DNA from: Lepidurus packardi
Taxonomy: Eukaryota; Arthropoda; Branchiopoda; Notostraca; Triopsidae
Direction of reading: 5' to 3'
NCBI GenBank assembly: GCA_023053545.1
Contig: JAKZAN010000268.1
Span: 1 to 64,000, forward strand
DNA length: 64,000 nt
Shown here: in pieces, positions 11,401 through 23,491 of the stretch
How the letters are laid out: each line of letters begins with the position of its first letter
Position numbering within the stretch: position 1 is the first letter of the stretch
The notes under the pieces: generated by a model
The model's input: the letters and a program-made list of their open reading frames with translations, nothing else
Told to the model about the DNA's origin: nothing
Databases searched by the model: none
Translations under genes and position numbers: made by a program

Positions 11401-14400
11401 GGTAAAAAATAAGGGGTACTCTAAAATATGATGATGATTCTCAAAGGGGTCTTGAAGTTAGTCTAAAGCCTGCCAAAAAGGAACTTCCCAGAATTCAGAA
11501 ATCTCTCTGAACTTGCTCTTTTAGCCGTGCTGCAAATCGTGAAAGGACCTATGAACCTAAAATCGGAGGTTTGGAACCCAAAACTTTGGACGTCAACCTA
11601 AATTGCCTCGATCGACTAATTACAAAAATAACTGAGTAAATTATGTAAGGCATTCTACCAGCTAATCCTGTGGTACAACTCCGGAATTAAAGTTTTAAAT
11701 GATCTAGATTAAGAAAATTTGAGAAAATGTGTTGAAAAGTCTGCCAGTCTCTCAGAAAATGTCAATTACATTTTAGGGTTTCGGAATATAATTCCCCAGC
11801 TCCCAGCCTATCTTCTATTAAATGAATGGCAATTCTCTTCTTCCGATAGCTAAATGATAGTCTTCAGAAATCAAATAGCGTTGGAGGATCGTCGAATAAC
11901 TATAAAGAAATGCCTATAATCCGGAACGAATATTGATAAGCTACTCGCGTCATACGAGAGCTTAAGAATATAATTTTTAGTAAAGAGAGACCATAGTCAC
12001 ATGCCTCTTTTCAACTATCTTACCAAAATTCAAAAGTTCACAACAACCCGAGACTATTTAAATCCAACCTAGAAGTCTAGATAAAGGATTTAATAACTGA
12101 TTTTAAAGAATATTGGGAGGACTCTTTTCTGGACTTTAACTGTTCAAAATAAGGATCAACAATTCCACAACACGGTGTACTTTGTCTTTTAGAAACTAAG
12201 AAAATCCATGCAGGCTTAGTTTTTACTTTATCTAAACAGTTTGCCATTAGATTAATCAAGAGTATTGCAAATCGCACGAATCTTAATATCAGAAAATAAT
12301 GAAGCATTGAAAAAGATGATCTATACCATGAATTGGAAATTAATAGAAACACACTATTTCAAAATTCTATGCGAAGTCACTAAAAGCTTCATTAAAAATA
12401 TTGACAGCCCTATCTTAGAGGAAGAAAGCAGCCGATAAAGAGCTAAACTCGGTATTGTTATTCTAGACTTTCTTGCAGAAATGGTCGTTGGCCCTTACTA
12501 TTAGGCGATGGATGCAGTTATTTTGCTATTCAATACGAACGCAGAAAACTTCATTCAAATGTTGAAGACATTCAATTCTGACTTTAATAACAAGCTCTAG
12601 CACTTGCAGGTGTTCAAGACTAAGATACTCAAACTTTATATTTACTTGAGATAACTAAAGATGTTACCAAGAATATGCGACAATCTAAAGCAGTAAATCA
12701 TCTTGCCTGAACCAAAGGAATTAGCCTCTACTCTTCGAAAAACCATGCGTCAAATATACAACAGTTTTAGCCCAACAAGTCAACTGAGATAGAATAACAA
12801 TCGACATTCTGTGGATAAACTACCTTGCCTAATTAAGAAGGATTTCTAAGAAATTAAATATTTGTACAGTTCCAACAAAAGGTTCAGGAACAGTCCATCC
12901 ATAGATCTAATCTGTTAGATCTATAGACTGATAAGTATTTTGGGAACTGATGGGTCTTAAAGCGACGAATACTCGATGTTAAATAAGTTAAATTACTTAG
13001 CTGATGATACAGAGCTCCATTAGACTTCAGAAGAACTGGTGATTTGCATTCAGTTTGTGGAGAGTATAATCGATAATGTAGAAGTCCTAGTAAAATTATC
13101 AGGCCCGAAAGATGATCATAATAAATACAGTCCAAAGAAGAATTATAAAAATAAACAGGATCAGAATAATGAACAGGTTCCGAAGAAATAGGGTTAGATA
13201 TTTCCTGTTAAGTATTACTTTCGGAGACCCTTCCTCGTTGATTTTCTGTCCAACTATAGTAAAGAGAACTTCCTCGCACAAGCCAAGAGGACTGACGCAG
13301 AAACAAAGATGTATGAAATACTCAACTACGAAGGCATCTTAGAGTCAGAAATGAAATAGAACTATGACACTCTCCAGTCTCCCTCGTGGACTCTCTCAGA
13401 GATCACCATAACAGTTATGAACTGGCTTTCATTCTTATTCATCCTAGTAGCTAACATCTGCTGGATAGTCAAATCTGGAAGAGGACCTTAAGAGAACACA
13501 TCTCCTCTCGACTGGACCATATTGGGATGTACAATAGTTCAAATTCTACAAAACATCCTCGTTTTTATCGTCGAAGAAAAGCATAACTGCCCTTCACGTC
13601 TGAGGTTTTTGAGATACCAGTTCAAGAATAACAATAGGAACAAGTCCCTTACCAGGATAGATAACATTAGGTTATCTTTTGAAGCTTTCTTCGTGGCATA
13701 ACCCGTTTACCAGATGACTTGCATTATACTGGGTATTTTAGCCATAGTTCTGAGACCCTGGTTCTTGGGCATTAGGCTGGTTATGGTAGCCTACCACATT
13801 CCCACCATGAAGTATATCATCCTCTCAGTCAGTTCCATGTGGAAAAAGCTATTACTCGTCTACACCTTTGCCTTCATTATCGTGCTCTGCTTCACTACTA
13901 TCAACTATCTGCACTACCCACTCCGCTACAACTCTGCGGCTTTGAGTGATGAGTATGCACCCTCAGGCTCGGAGGAGATCATTGGTGGTGAAGACCCGAA
14001 TGAGAAGTTCTGCGACTCTCTTCTGCCCTGCTTCCTGAATACGTTCAAGGCAGGAGGCCTCTCTGCAGTTACGGCTGCAATTAGTTACAACTCCCCTGTC
14101 TATTGGCAGATCTTCGTGTAGAACATCGCCTTCTTTTACATATTTGGATTGATCATGAACGGTGCCATTCTAGGTATCATGACGAGCGGCTTTGGAACTT
14201 TGAGAGAGGAGAAAGATACCTATGATGAAGATGTGGAAAACAGATGCTTCGTATGCAACTTGTAGAGGAAGGACTTTGAGGCAAACGACATAGACTTCGA
14301 GGAGCACAAGAAAAAGTAGCACAACGTCTGGAACTACATGGCTTTCCTGATGCATATCAGAAGTAATTAGTCTCACCCATATAATTGCTTTACAACAATG

Positions 14401-14617
14401 GTTAGAGAAATAATGGACAGCGTGTAGCAGCATCGAGCACGATGTGAAAAAGAAGATTGACAACTAGGTTCGAGACTGGTACCCATTATAAAGATCCCGA
14501 TCCTTGGAGTTGGCTGAGGCGAGAAAGAAGAAACTTGTAAACGAGGATGCATCTGAGGAAACATGGTAGGACAATATCCAACTGCTTCAAAAGAGCTTGA
14601 AACTGAAAAGTGGATGA
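8486..14617 (+). CDS. IP3R/RyR-superfamily channel-like protein, copy 2
   Basis: Four exons (8486-8834, 8894-9283, 9350-14362, 14421-14617) give 1,982 residues; the introns are 59, 66 and 58 nt and all are phase 1. The gene model is supported by colinear similarity to copy 3, whose introns sit at the same places. The N-terminus carries CIIC and a Glu/Asp-rich stretch. The bulk is helical RIH-like sequence. Residues from about 1600 on hold the transmembrane segments, a pore loop (AGGLSAV), a last membrane helix ending GFGTLREEK, and the family's tail CFVC (about 1879)...FEEH...EHN.W, closely matching IP3 receptors. Two in-frame TAG codons in this tail align with invariant Glu of IP3 receptors. 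The final exon adds a Lys/Arg-rich tail. The canonical GGGVGD selectivity filter is not conserved. A Ca-release channel is the obvious family role; ion selectivity and ligand are unknown. Confidence 0.85.
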
Positions 14618-15231
14618 TTTAGATATAAAGTTGATAAATAATAATGGTATGTTAGGATTTCGCATGAAGCGATAAATGAGTTATTAGAAGACAGAGAGTG
14701 CCCGACCGATAGAGTCGGGGTTGTAGGCATCATAATAATTAATTATGTTTTCTATCTACAATCCTATGGTCCAGGAATGTAGTGATAAATATATTGAAAT
14801 ACCAGGGCGATGTTTTTCTGAGGTAATGAGTCTGTACTATATTTTTCAGATAAGGAGCAGAAAATGAAACCCCTCAATACCTTTCTGCTTCGGTATACTT
14901 ACGAAAATAGATAAAAAAACATTCCCTAACACTAATAATTGAAAAAAACTAAATAAAGTAGTCGCCAGCTCATCACTATAATTAATGGTAATTATACCTA
15001 AGTGGCAGGCAATGACTGCGAAGGTATGGACAATATTGGATACTTGGGATCCGTCTGCTATCTCCATAATCCATATAAATCTGACATAAGTCCCGATTAA
15101 TACATTTCACCTGATAAAGACACTCGAGCCGCCGTTTTCTCTATTATTTAATTGAGAGTTGCTAAGCAAATACTAGATAGCTTTATACTGATAATAATAA
15201 ATATCAATATATTATCTAATAATCAGAGATA
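14618..15231. other. Intergenic spacer
   Basis: About 600 bases without a supported gene. A minus-strand open frame at 14846-15067 has no recognisable content and is not called. Confidence 0.55.
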
Positions 15232-15540
15232 ATGCCCAGAGACGAGAACGGAAAAAACAGGAAGTTCAAGAACCACCAGGAGAAGGGCGAGGAAAGGGAG
15301 GGCGCCGACGATTGGCAGGCTCTCGAGGACTACACCACCAAGAAGGAGGAGGAGCCCGAGGCCCAACCCCAGAAATAACAAGCAGAAGAGGTGGAGGAAG
15401 AGAAGAAGCCCAAGAAGAACAAAAAGGGAGGACTAACAAAATGGAGTCAGCCCAAACCCGCGAAGCTGGTTCAGAACAGACCCTTTGGCATGCCTCCTTC
15501 AGATAGTGAGGAAGAAGAACAAGCCCCTAAAAAGCAATGA
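15232..15540 (+). CDS. Small highly charged protein, unknown function
   Basis: A 102-residue ORF ending in TGA, preceded by an AT-rich leader. The first 70 residues are almost entirely charged (Glu, Lys, Arg, Gln), followed by a GGLTKWSQPKPAK segment and an acidic stretch (PPSDSEEEEQ) before a Lys-containing end. It is GC-richer than its flanks, as the other genes here are. Two TAA/TAG-type ambiguities are minimal: one TAA falls within an acidic run and fits Glu. Composition suggests an intrinsically disordered nucleic-acid- or ribosome-associated protein, but no family was recognised. Confidence 0.6.
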
Positions 15541-15827
15541 TGCTCCAAAAATGTATATCACCGCAGATACGATGCGATTGTTGTTGAGCAAAAATATCAA
15601 TCGAGGGTAGACAAGACCAATGTAGATAGATAGTCGTCGTTCCACACTGTTGTTGCACAGCTCTAAATTGAAATCCGTGCGATGATTAGGCAGGGAGCTT
15701 AGAGTTTGCTGATATCGATATGTAGTAGCATAAATGATAAAAGAAAAAGAGTGTGGAGCCGATTCAAAGAACCCAATAATCTAGAACAAAAAAAAATATA
15801 TATATATATGTTTATATTTTTCTGCGA
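15541..15827. other. Convergent 3' spacer
   Basis: Lies between two convergent genes; holds only their 3' flanks and a short poly-A/TA tract near 15790-15810. Confidence 0.5.
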
Positions 15828-17159
15828 TCATTGCTTGGTACAACAAAGTTCTGCAAGTTTCTCAGGGACATACTCGGGATCTTTACTCACATCGGCCACA
15901 AGCTTCACGAACGGAGGGAGTTCTTTCTGCACTGCTCCTTCTCGCTCGATGTAGTGCAGAATACGGACTGTTTTACTGTACTTATCCAATTCGAAACGCC
16001 TATAATAATAAAATAAAATACAGGAGGGGACACATAGTTTTCTAGTGTGTGCTTACTGTTTCTTGTAGAAAAAGATGGTCCGATTGAAATTCAACCAGCA
16101 ACGGTGTTGTCGGTTATCCAGTAAATATTGGTACTCTTCAAGGGTCAGAGGGTAACGTTCGTTTTTCCTATTTTTACCCTCTCCAAGGGAGACGCTTCTT
16201 CGGAAGGCATATGTGTACTTGCCTTTCTGGCCTCTCTTTACTAGTTTCTCCTCAATATCCAATTCTCCACCCTCACACTTCAAATAGGTCTCGACAATCT
16301 CTAGCTTCGTCGAAGGTAGATCCGCAATATCATTTCCAGAGACACTACCCTAAACAAGATATGCGGTTCTGCTCCACACAGATTCTGCTGTCCCGATCAA
16401 GTGTTTGATGGATTCGATGCATCTATCGATTTTGTGTTGGAAACTTTGTCCTGGGGGATTATTGAGTACTTCGACATTGTTGTGTCCTGCCCAAGCATTG
16501 AGAGTGCTGTGATCGAGAAGACAGGCACGACTCGAATCCTCGCTTCTTGCTTAGTTGTTGGAATTGGTGTAGAAAGAGACAGCTCCGTCGGCAGCAGTCA
16601 CGAAAAACACTACCATATGGTATCGCTTGTCGCGGAGTTCAGGGAGATTCCATCCTTGGGTCTAAAGTATTTGGGTGAGCTGCTCTTCGCTGACGTAGGC
16701 ACAAGGGTCCATGACTCCACGATCGAAGAGGATAATCGAAGGCTTTCCAGTCATTAATGCCAGCCGTACGAAATAGTCTTCTAAATAGATTTGGGTCTTG
16801 ATTAATTCTGCCTCGAACTGTATGATTGTCGACTGATCCATTTCCAAAGGGTTCACAACTCCTCCACCTTCTGAAGTTAAGGTCGCAACTTAGGGACAGG
16901 AGAAGACACGGTATCCTTGGGCTTCGAAGTGTTGCTTGACTGCTTTGAGAGCTGAAGTCTTGCCTCCACAGGGTCCCCCCGTGAAACAGATCTTATAGAT
17001 AGGCACTTCGGGTTTTCGAGGAACTTGGATAGCGTGGAGTTGTTTCTGTTGTCTAGGTAACAAATGCCTGAGCGATATATAGGCTGCAAGTCCCAAGCCA
17101 GCATACTTGGTGATTTGCATGAGGGAACCCGAGCCAGAAAGAGAAGGAAGATTTTCCAT
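15828..17159 (-). CDS. TTD14-like P-loop nucleotide-binding protein
   Basis: Two exons (17159-16057 and 15999-15828, intron 57 nt) give 424 residues. After a short hydrophobic segment near the N-terminus (about residues 12-30) comes a P-loop, FTGGPCGGKTS (about 60-70), then a P-E-x-A-T motif whose Glu is encoded by TAA, then LFDRGVMD (Walker-B-like) and ELRDKRY. This order and these motifs match the TTD14 family (TRPL translocation defect 14, an ATP/GTP- and phosphoinositide-binding factor needed for TRPL channel trafficking in Drosophila). The C-terminal half has the RTAYL...IVETYL...RRS pattern of the family's beta-rich CYTH-like domain. It probably acts in membrane trafficking; the exact role in ciliates is unknown. 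The N-terminal hydrophobic stretch may anchor it to a membrane. Confidence 0.82.
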
Positions 17160-17317
17160 AATATCTTTTCGGTAAAAAGTATATATATATATTTATATAG
17201 TTTTATCTAGGAGTAAGTTATGAATGCGGATCATGATAACCAATAATGGATTTATGTAATGATGGTGTGGATCATCGTATCTTACGAAGGGGGATATCTA
17301 TCTGTTTTTTTGTAAAG

Positions 17318-18181
17318 TCAAATCTCCTTCTTTTATTTGTTCTTCTTTTTCAGAATGCATAGTCGTGCTGACTTCATGAAGGCCTTTTTACTGCCAAGCC
17401 ATTAGCGGTAGAGCTCTTTGATTTTTTATAACAGTTGTTCTTGTTGTTACAGGCTCAGGTGGGCATGACGCACTGATTGGTACTACAGAAATTGTTACAT
17501 GTCGTTTTAGTCCAGGAAAGGGTAGGCGACTTCTTGGTCCCATTGAAGTTCAATCTCCCAGCCACAAGCATTGCATTCCTATTCCAGCCGGTTAAACAGG
17601 TTGAACCCTGATTTCTACGAAGAAGGGAGCGTGAACTTAAGAGCGATCATAGCCTTCTCCGAAAAAGTGGTGAAGCGGTCCCTGGACTTTTATCCCCAAA
17701 TCGAGACCCCCAATCTGGCATCGGAAGTAGTTTACTCATAGATAGACTCGAGCATTCGTCTGGGATCGGGAACAAGATTGAGGACCATGTTACAGATGAC
17801 GGTATCGAATTTCGAACTGGACTGGATGACTTCCATACCGTTTGCAGCTCGGAGTTCCACCAAATTGGATGACAGCCATTCTTCAGCATTCATTAGGGAT
17901 TTGTTCCTTTCGAGCTATTTCTGGATACGCAGACGAGCCATCTCGATCATCTTTGGGGATAGATCTGTTGCTAGATACTTGGCATCCTTGGGTTTTTTGT
18001 CGACTGCGTAGGATAAGAGTAGCCCTGCCCCAGCTCCGATTTCCAAGACATTTCGCGATTTCTCGATTTTGAGGAGGTTGACAAGAGTAAAGTAGAAGGT
18101 CTGAGGTCCACTATCTGCGAGTACATAATGATCGCTGAAGTTATCCCACTTGACTCGGTAAGTATCCACAACGTCTTGCAT
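17318..18181 (-). CDS. Class I SAM-dependent methyltransferase
   Basis: A single-exon ORF of 287 residues. Motif I, VLEIGAGAGLLL (about 44-55), is the classic SAM-binding glycine loop; motif II/III follows as ATDLSPKMIEMAR (about 71-83), and FDTVICNMVLNLVPDP (about 130) is motif IV/post-I. The arrangement resembles UbiE/COQ5-like and METTL-type small-molecule methyltransferases. The C-terminal 90 residues are Lys/Glu-rich and do not match a family I know. The start at 18181 is the ATG nearest the first conserved block; an upstream open stretch is AT-rich and was excluded. The substrate cannot be told from sequence. It lies 158 bases upstream of the TTD14-like gene on the same strand and is divergent from the gene starting at 18276. 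Confidence 0.85.
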
Positions 18182-18275
18182 GATGAGAGAGATATAAAAA
18201 ATAAGTTCGCGGGTCTTCACTAATATAGTTTTATTAAAAAATATTTGTTTAACTCTACAGTCCAAAAAAATATAT

Positions 18276-20204
18276 ATGATTCTAAACTACTGGGGCAACC
18301 ATCTACGACTCCAATGCTCTTCTTATTGGTCCAACTTCCCCATCAGATTCTATCTTTCGAGTGCTACTAATACCAGCCATGGCCCTATAGTCACCATCCG
18401 CGAGAAATCTGTCAGAGATCCAATCACCGACTACATGAAGCTCCCCAAATCATATATCAACAAGATCACCCAGAGCCCACTTTTGTCCAAGTATCTCCTG
18501 TCGCGGTCATAAAGGATGGAAGCAATCAATGTGTAGCACGAGACATTGAAAGCGCAGGCCCATCGCTACTTCATCTAAAAGCTGGGGGTGTCGGCAACCA
18601 CCAATTAACTATTAACAACGCATCTCTAAAAAAATGGAATAAACCCTTTGAGTCCTGGGGATGTGATCGCACTATCCTACTTCGCAAGAGATCACAATCA
18701 GGATGGGATAGCATTCAGTGAATAAAGCAAACAGAGGATGTTTTCACACCAGAACATCGATATCGTGGGTAAGGTGTTTCTGGCCAATTCTCTCAGACTC
18801 AGACAAACCAATATCAAGCATGCTCTGACAGAACGATTCATTAAATAATTCGACTCTCTTGGGGATTAAGAACTCCTCTATTGTCTGAAAGGTCTCGGCC
18901 AAGTACCAATCAAAAGTGAGGTAGATAAATAAGCCTGGAGGAACCGTGTGCTACAGGCGAATGGGCTTGTCTACCTTTAGATGATCGCATAGCTCGTGGG
19001 TATGGGGTGGACTGAGACCATCGATATGAATAGAATTGAATCGACCCTACTCAAACACATTAGTGAATTGAGCCTTCCCGATATTTATCGTGCTTTTTTC
19101 ATCCAGTCTAAGGCCAAATAACAACAAATGAGTCCAGGGACCAAGGCTAAGCTGAGTCAACTCCTGGAGAGGCAGGTGCCTTTTGCATCCTTTTCCGACA
19201 GTCGTTATCTGATCTACATGCTTCAGAACGAGGACTATACTATAAAAAATATCATCGTTAGTCACATCAACTTTGATAATTTTGCGAAAAAGGACTACCT
19301 CGCTTTCAGCCATGTATTGGCAAGGAAACTCAACTCTACCTTGGCTCCCGAATAGTACAAATTGTTAATAGAAAAGGCTAAACATCCTATCCCGCAAAAT
19401 CTGATGGAATCCTTCACTCCTTTCGAATTCGAGGTACTGCTACTGGAGAGGGTCGACCTGGGCATCGATGACCCAATCAAATATGCGAAGTCTTTGGGTC
19501 TCTACAACACTAAAAACCTCAATTGCTACAAAGGGATGATCGGGTTCTTCCACAAACAGAAGGCCGATATCTGCATGCCATTCAAACTTGAATTCGAGCA
19601 TATGTTCGTCAAAAAACTCAACAAAAAGGGTGCCCAAACCATCGCAGCCTTGGACTTCTTCGGAGTCCTGGCCGTGATGGCGAGACACAAAATGGGTACA
19701 GTCAACTTCTGGAATGACATGTACTAAATATGCCTCAAGTATACTGCAGATTTCAATGAAGAGTTGTATGCTAAGTATACGAACCCCGATATTCAGAAAC
19801 TGTGTCTTTCGCTTTTCGCCTTGCTCGCACATCGCTACCAGACGACTGATCTGCTGAAGCGAGCCCTGAACGTCCTGGAATGGTCATTGAAAAATCGAAC
19901 CTGGCCCTTTACTCGACTCTTCTAGATTAACAGGGCTGTGTACTACGGGAAGATCGGGGACGACGAGTTGTGGTTCAGAATCGAAGAAAACTACATGCGC
20001 ACGAATGTCTAATACCTGAACGAATAGCAGAGGTCATGCGTTTATAAAATGTTGACTTACTTCGGAACCCTAGAAAAAGGTTCCAAGAGATTTTGGGACA
20101 AGTTCCAGCCAGTACTGACTGCGAAGGAGAAGAAAGACTTGTTGCAGATGATGCAGGAGAGGAATAGAATGATGATAGTGAATTTCTTGAACGCCCCTAT
20201 TTGA
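18276..20204 (+). CDS. Probable mitochondrial helical-repeat protein
   Basis: A single-exon ORF of 642 residues ending at TGA 20202-20204. The N-terminal 35 residues are rich in Arg, Ser and hydrophobics with almost no acids, as in a mitochondrial targeting peptide. The rest is predominantly alpha-helical by composition, with repeated blocks of leucine, lysine and aromatic residues reminiscent of FASTK- or RAP-type organelle RNA-binding proteins, but no diagnostic motif was found. Many in-frame TAA/TAG codons (about 17) occur throughout and fit Glu in amphipathic helices. It is divergent from the methyltransferase gene. The product class is inference; that it is a real gene is well supported by the long TGA-free frame and even codon use. 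Confidence 0.75.
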
Positions 20205-20342
20205 ACTTGACTTCCTAAAAATAAACTGTATATTGGTGTTGCGCCTTTTATGATATTTTTTTACAGGCTCAGTCTATATATCTATAGTTATCTATATAGT
20301 TATTTTTTTATTTTTTATTAGCATTAAAAACAAACACACATA

Positions 20343-21059
20343 ATGTCAGCCATGTACTATACCAAAGGTGATTTCAAAACGTAGAAACCCATAAAAAATG
20401 CCATCCATTCCTACCATAAAGACAACGAACAGGCCAAGACCCACTTCATGAACTTCATGACTCGTCCCAGAACTCGTTCCTTGTTCGTGGATAGGAAACC
20501 CTAGTCAGCCAGGCCTCTCCGACAATATCAGAAACAGTAGTTAGCAGAATCACCAAACTCGAGGATCCACCCTGCGACCCAAAGACACAATAAAAACCAT
20601 AGTCAGTTGGATAGGCAAAACTGTCCTGATGAGAATATACGTTGGAAGTAGATCGACTTCGCGGAGTATGTGAGGCTGCGAGAACTCATCAGTCCAGTAC
20701 CGTTTCTTTTCAAGATAAAGCAATAAGAGGAGTAGTACGAGAAAGGTCAGAATGCCGATGAAGCGAAAGGAATAATACTGGTTGAGGAGCCGATTGAAGT
20801 TCGGGTGAGGAGACACTATTCAAATAAAAAGGCTACAAGAGAGAATAGTGCTGTGAGGCAACACAAAATAATACCGATCGACAGCTCCAATGATTATCAT
20901 CCAGAACACAAGATAGTCAACAGCATTCTGCCCTTTTATCTTGCCACTCTCAACAGATCTTCCACGCCTAGTACTCCCCAGAAAGCCACTACATTCGACT
21001 TCCGTAAAATGAAACGCATAGATCCTATACCGGCACTGCGAGTCAAAAGGGGTTTCTGA
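20343..21059 (+). CDS. Basic protein of unknown function
   Basis: A single-exon ORF of 238 residues, starting at an ATG behind an A-rich leader and ending in TGA. It is rich in Arg, Lys, His and Asn, with an internal acidic cluster where three of the glutamates are TAA/TAG. A C-terminal FDFRKMKRIDPIPALRVKRG segment is strongly basic. No domain was recognised. It follows the preceding gene by 138 bases on the same strand and is convergent with the tectonic gene, whose stop lies 91 bases away. Confidence 0.65.
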
Positions 21060-21150
21060 GAGTAGTAGCTCATGTCCTCCCAAAGACTGCATGATATTGC
21101 GAACCTTTACACACATCTAGATACTTATTTTACAACTATGCGAATAACAA

Positions 21151-22733
21151 TCAGTAGACGTAGAAAGGGTAAAGCACATCATTAGGCAGGTAGACTTGAG
21201 CACTTGGTGCGGGAGGAACGTGGACTGACGCAGTGTTGCTGACATCCTTGAACTCGACAAAGAACCAGCAGCTAGAATCAGATCCTGTCTTGGCCGAATA
21301 GGCCGTGATCTTGCTACCCACGATTTCATAGGCACTGTTCGAACTCGTCCCCACTCTTCCATAGTATATCTCTAGGATGGCATTGGTTTCCAAGGTCCCA
21401 GATACAGGAACACTCACAAAGTCATCAGAGTTGGTAAATTTGGCTCCTCCGATTCTTGCAATTTTTGAAAAATAATCTGACAACTTTGACACGAAAGTTG
21501 ACTTTTTTCCTTCGCACTGAATTCCCATGTCGATCCCGAAACGAATATCCAGCAAAGACTACGACTTCGTAGTGCTATCCGATATGCATGCTCCAGCTAA
21601 TGTTTTGAAGTCTTGCGTCAGAATAGGTCCGACTCCGACGAGACTTTTGGAGTTTACCACCACCAAAGGTGCTCCATAAGTGTATCCAAGGTTTGAGGAT
21701 TGTCGGGTTGACTCATTCTTGAATCTCCACCAATACTCAACATTCTGGGTTATCGTGGCGTAGGCTGACGGGATATTAGCGTACAGGACTTAGACAGTTG
21801 CTTGGCTGATGGTGGAGCCGTCGGTCTAGAATTCGACTCGGACTGTATGGACTGCCTGGTTGCATGTTGCTGTTTTGGGGCTGACTAGACAATCCACATT
21901 AGACGGGGCTGTAGTCGAACCACTCCCTGTGCTGTCGTAGTAGGTGATGGTTTTGGATGAGATGTTAGCGAAGAGGTTGCTCCAGTACGCAGCTGACAAG
22001 GCATTCGAACTTGCCGCAGAAGAGCTTGATGGTCTACGGGTTCTACAGGATTCCAACTGCACGTCAACTCCAATATAAATATTCCCTTACGCGCATCTTC
22101 CATTGGGTCCCGCAACGGGTAATCTCAATACCTTCTGGTTGGCATCCTTTGCTTGGGTAGTGTACAAGGACCGAAGATCGTAAAAGCGATTTCCTGAGTC
22201 TCCATTTTTAGCATACTGAAGATAGAGCTGGTCAACTGCATCTTTTGCTTTGGAATCGGTGCTGGACCTGTAAGGATTGAGGGAGTCAGCAGTTTTCTTA
22301 TCATTTATGGTAGAGACACAGAATAGCTTTTTTATTATGCTGTAGATCGTCCTGAGACCTGAATAGAGATCAGTTATGTCAGTGGTTTTGGTGCTAGAAC
22401 ACAAAGGGATCCCCAAGCCATTAGTATTCGCTAGAAGTTATCAAAGGATATTGGGTTGTTATTGTTTAGGAATCGATATTTCTTTAATATGAGTTACTAG
22501 GAGAGCAGAGACCATAGGAAGCCCAGGTATTCTTGATTTCAGGGGTGCAGTCGAGATCGCAGCAACACTGGGGGTCGCAGGTCCCGGAACTGATATCGCA
22601 GACACAGGAACCTATATTACAATGACAAATACGTAAGAACTAAAATATAGAGAGTACCCGAGGCAAAAGCAGTGTTGATTTTGGACGAGACGATAGCAGC
22701 GAGGAAGAGCAGCAGACAGAGGATCTTGCACAT
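21151..22733 (-). CDS. TCTN: Tectonic-family protein (ciliary transition zone)
   Basis: Three exons (22733-22658, 22611-22498, 22430-21151; introns 46 and 67 nt, both phase 1) give 489 residues. The first 25 residues form a signal peptide (hydrophobic core LLLFLAAIV). Exon 2 contains the cysteine signature of tectonics, C.CD...CDPQCCCDLDC, the family's diagnostic feature. The long third exon is a beta-rich, Ser/Thr-rich extracellular-type domain (DUF1619 region). Tectonics are secreted or membrane-anchored members of the MKS/B9 complex at the ciliary transition zone, controlling which membrane proteins enter cilia. No C-terminal membrane helix is evident, as in secreted TCTN1. Which animal paralogue it corresponds to cannot be decided. 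Confidence 0.85.
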
Positions 22734-22921
22734 TCTGAGGTATCCTGAATCGTGTATATATATATATATATTCTTATAGCTTATCTATATTTTTTTAAAA
22801 CTATTTTCTGTATGCAGATTCAATTTTTTAAACTGTTCATTTATTATTTACAAAAAATCCAAAATAGACAGTCGAGTGGATCTTCGGAGGAAAATGTATT
22901 GATTAATTATTACTATTGTTG

Positions 22922-23491
22922 TCATAAATCTTTGAAATAGGTATAATCGAGTTAGGGGAAATTTGGGGCGCCAGAAGTACTGTGAAGCTTGTAGCAGGCC
23001 GATATTTGGCCTAGGTGGTGGCTGTGGTGGTTGGTCACATGGGTCAGCACTGTCACTCCCGTTTTGCTGCTGGTTTATCCGCTTGTAGTCTTGTACTCTA
23101 TCGCCTACCCCAGACTCTTCTAGCTCTGGCCATCCAAAAATACTCTATATTTTGCTATTGTCTCCTCGATGACTTTGGGATATCGAACTAACCAATTAGA
23201 GTCGGCGACTGTTAGTTTGCTAAAGGAGGAAGGATCACTCCACAGAGTGCAGAGTGCTTGGTATTCAGGAGTGTGTGAAGAACGGGTGAGACGGAGCTGC
23301 CAAAGGTTGTCAGCAGCAATCAAGTGGTCAATCGTTGCTTTGGGGGTGTGAAAGAAAAGAGCAGGGCTAGTCTGGAAGAGGAAGTGTTCAACTTTAGGCA
23401 TTTGAGTGAGGAAAGCATGAACTTTGCGATGCCTCCAGAGCGTATAGTCTAGGAGCGTATGGATATGGTTTTTCATAGTGTTTGTGTTCAA
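22922..23491 (-). CDS. DinB-family protein
   Basis: A single-exon ORF of 189 residues. The DinB/YfiT four-helix-bundle signature is clear: LLDYTLWRHRKV near the N-terminus, ATIDHLIAADNLW (first metal-ligand His, about 56), and LTHVTNHHSHHLGQI (about 150-163) bearing the second and third His ligands; the C-terminal PELDYTYF matches the bacterial LDFIYY ending. Length is typical. Bacterial members are metal-dependent, often thiol (bacillithiol, mycothiol)-S-transferases, and were first seen as DNA-damage-induced. In a ciliate the substrate is unknown. The fold is mainly bacterial, so horizontal transfer is possible, although codon use (UAR as Glu) is now that of the host. It may start at Met 6 instead. 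Confidence 0.85.

Noticed and set aside
14846..15067. Minus-strand open frame of 73 codons in the spacer
   Set aside because: No motif, no matching upstream context, and expected by chance.
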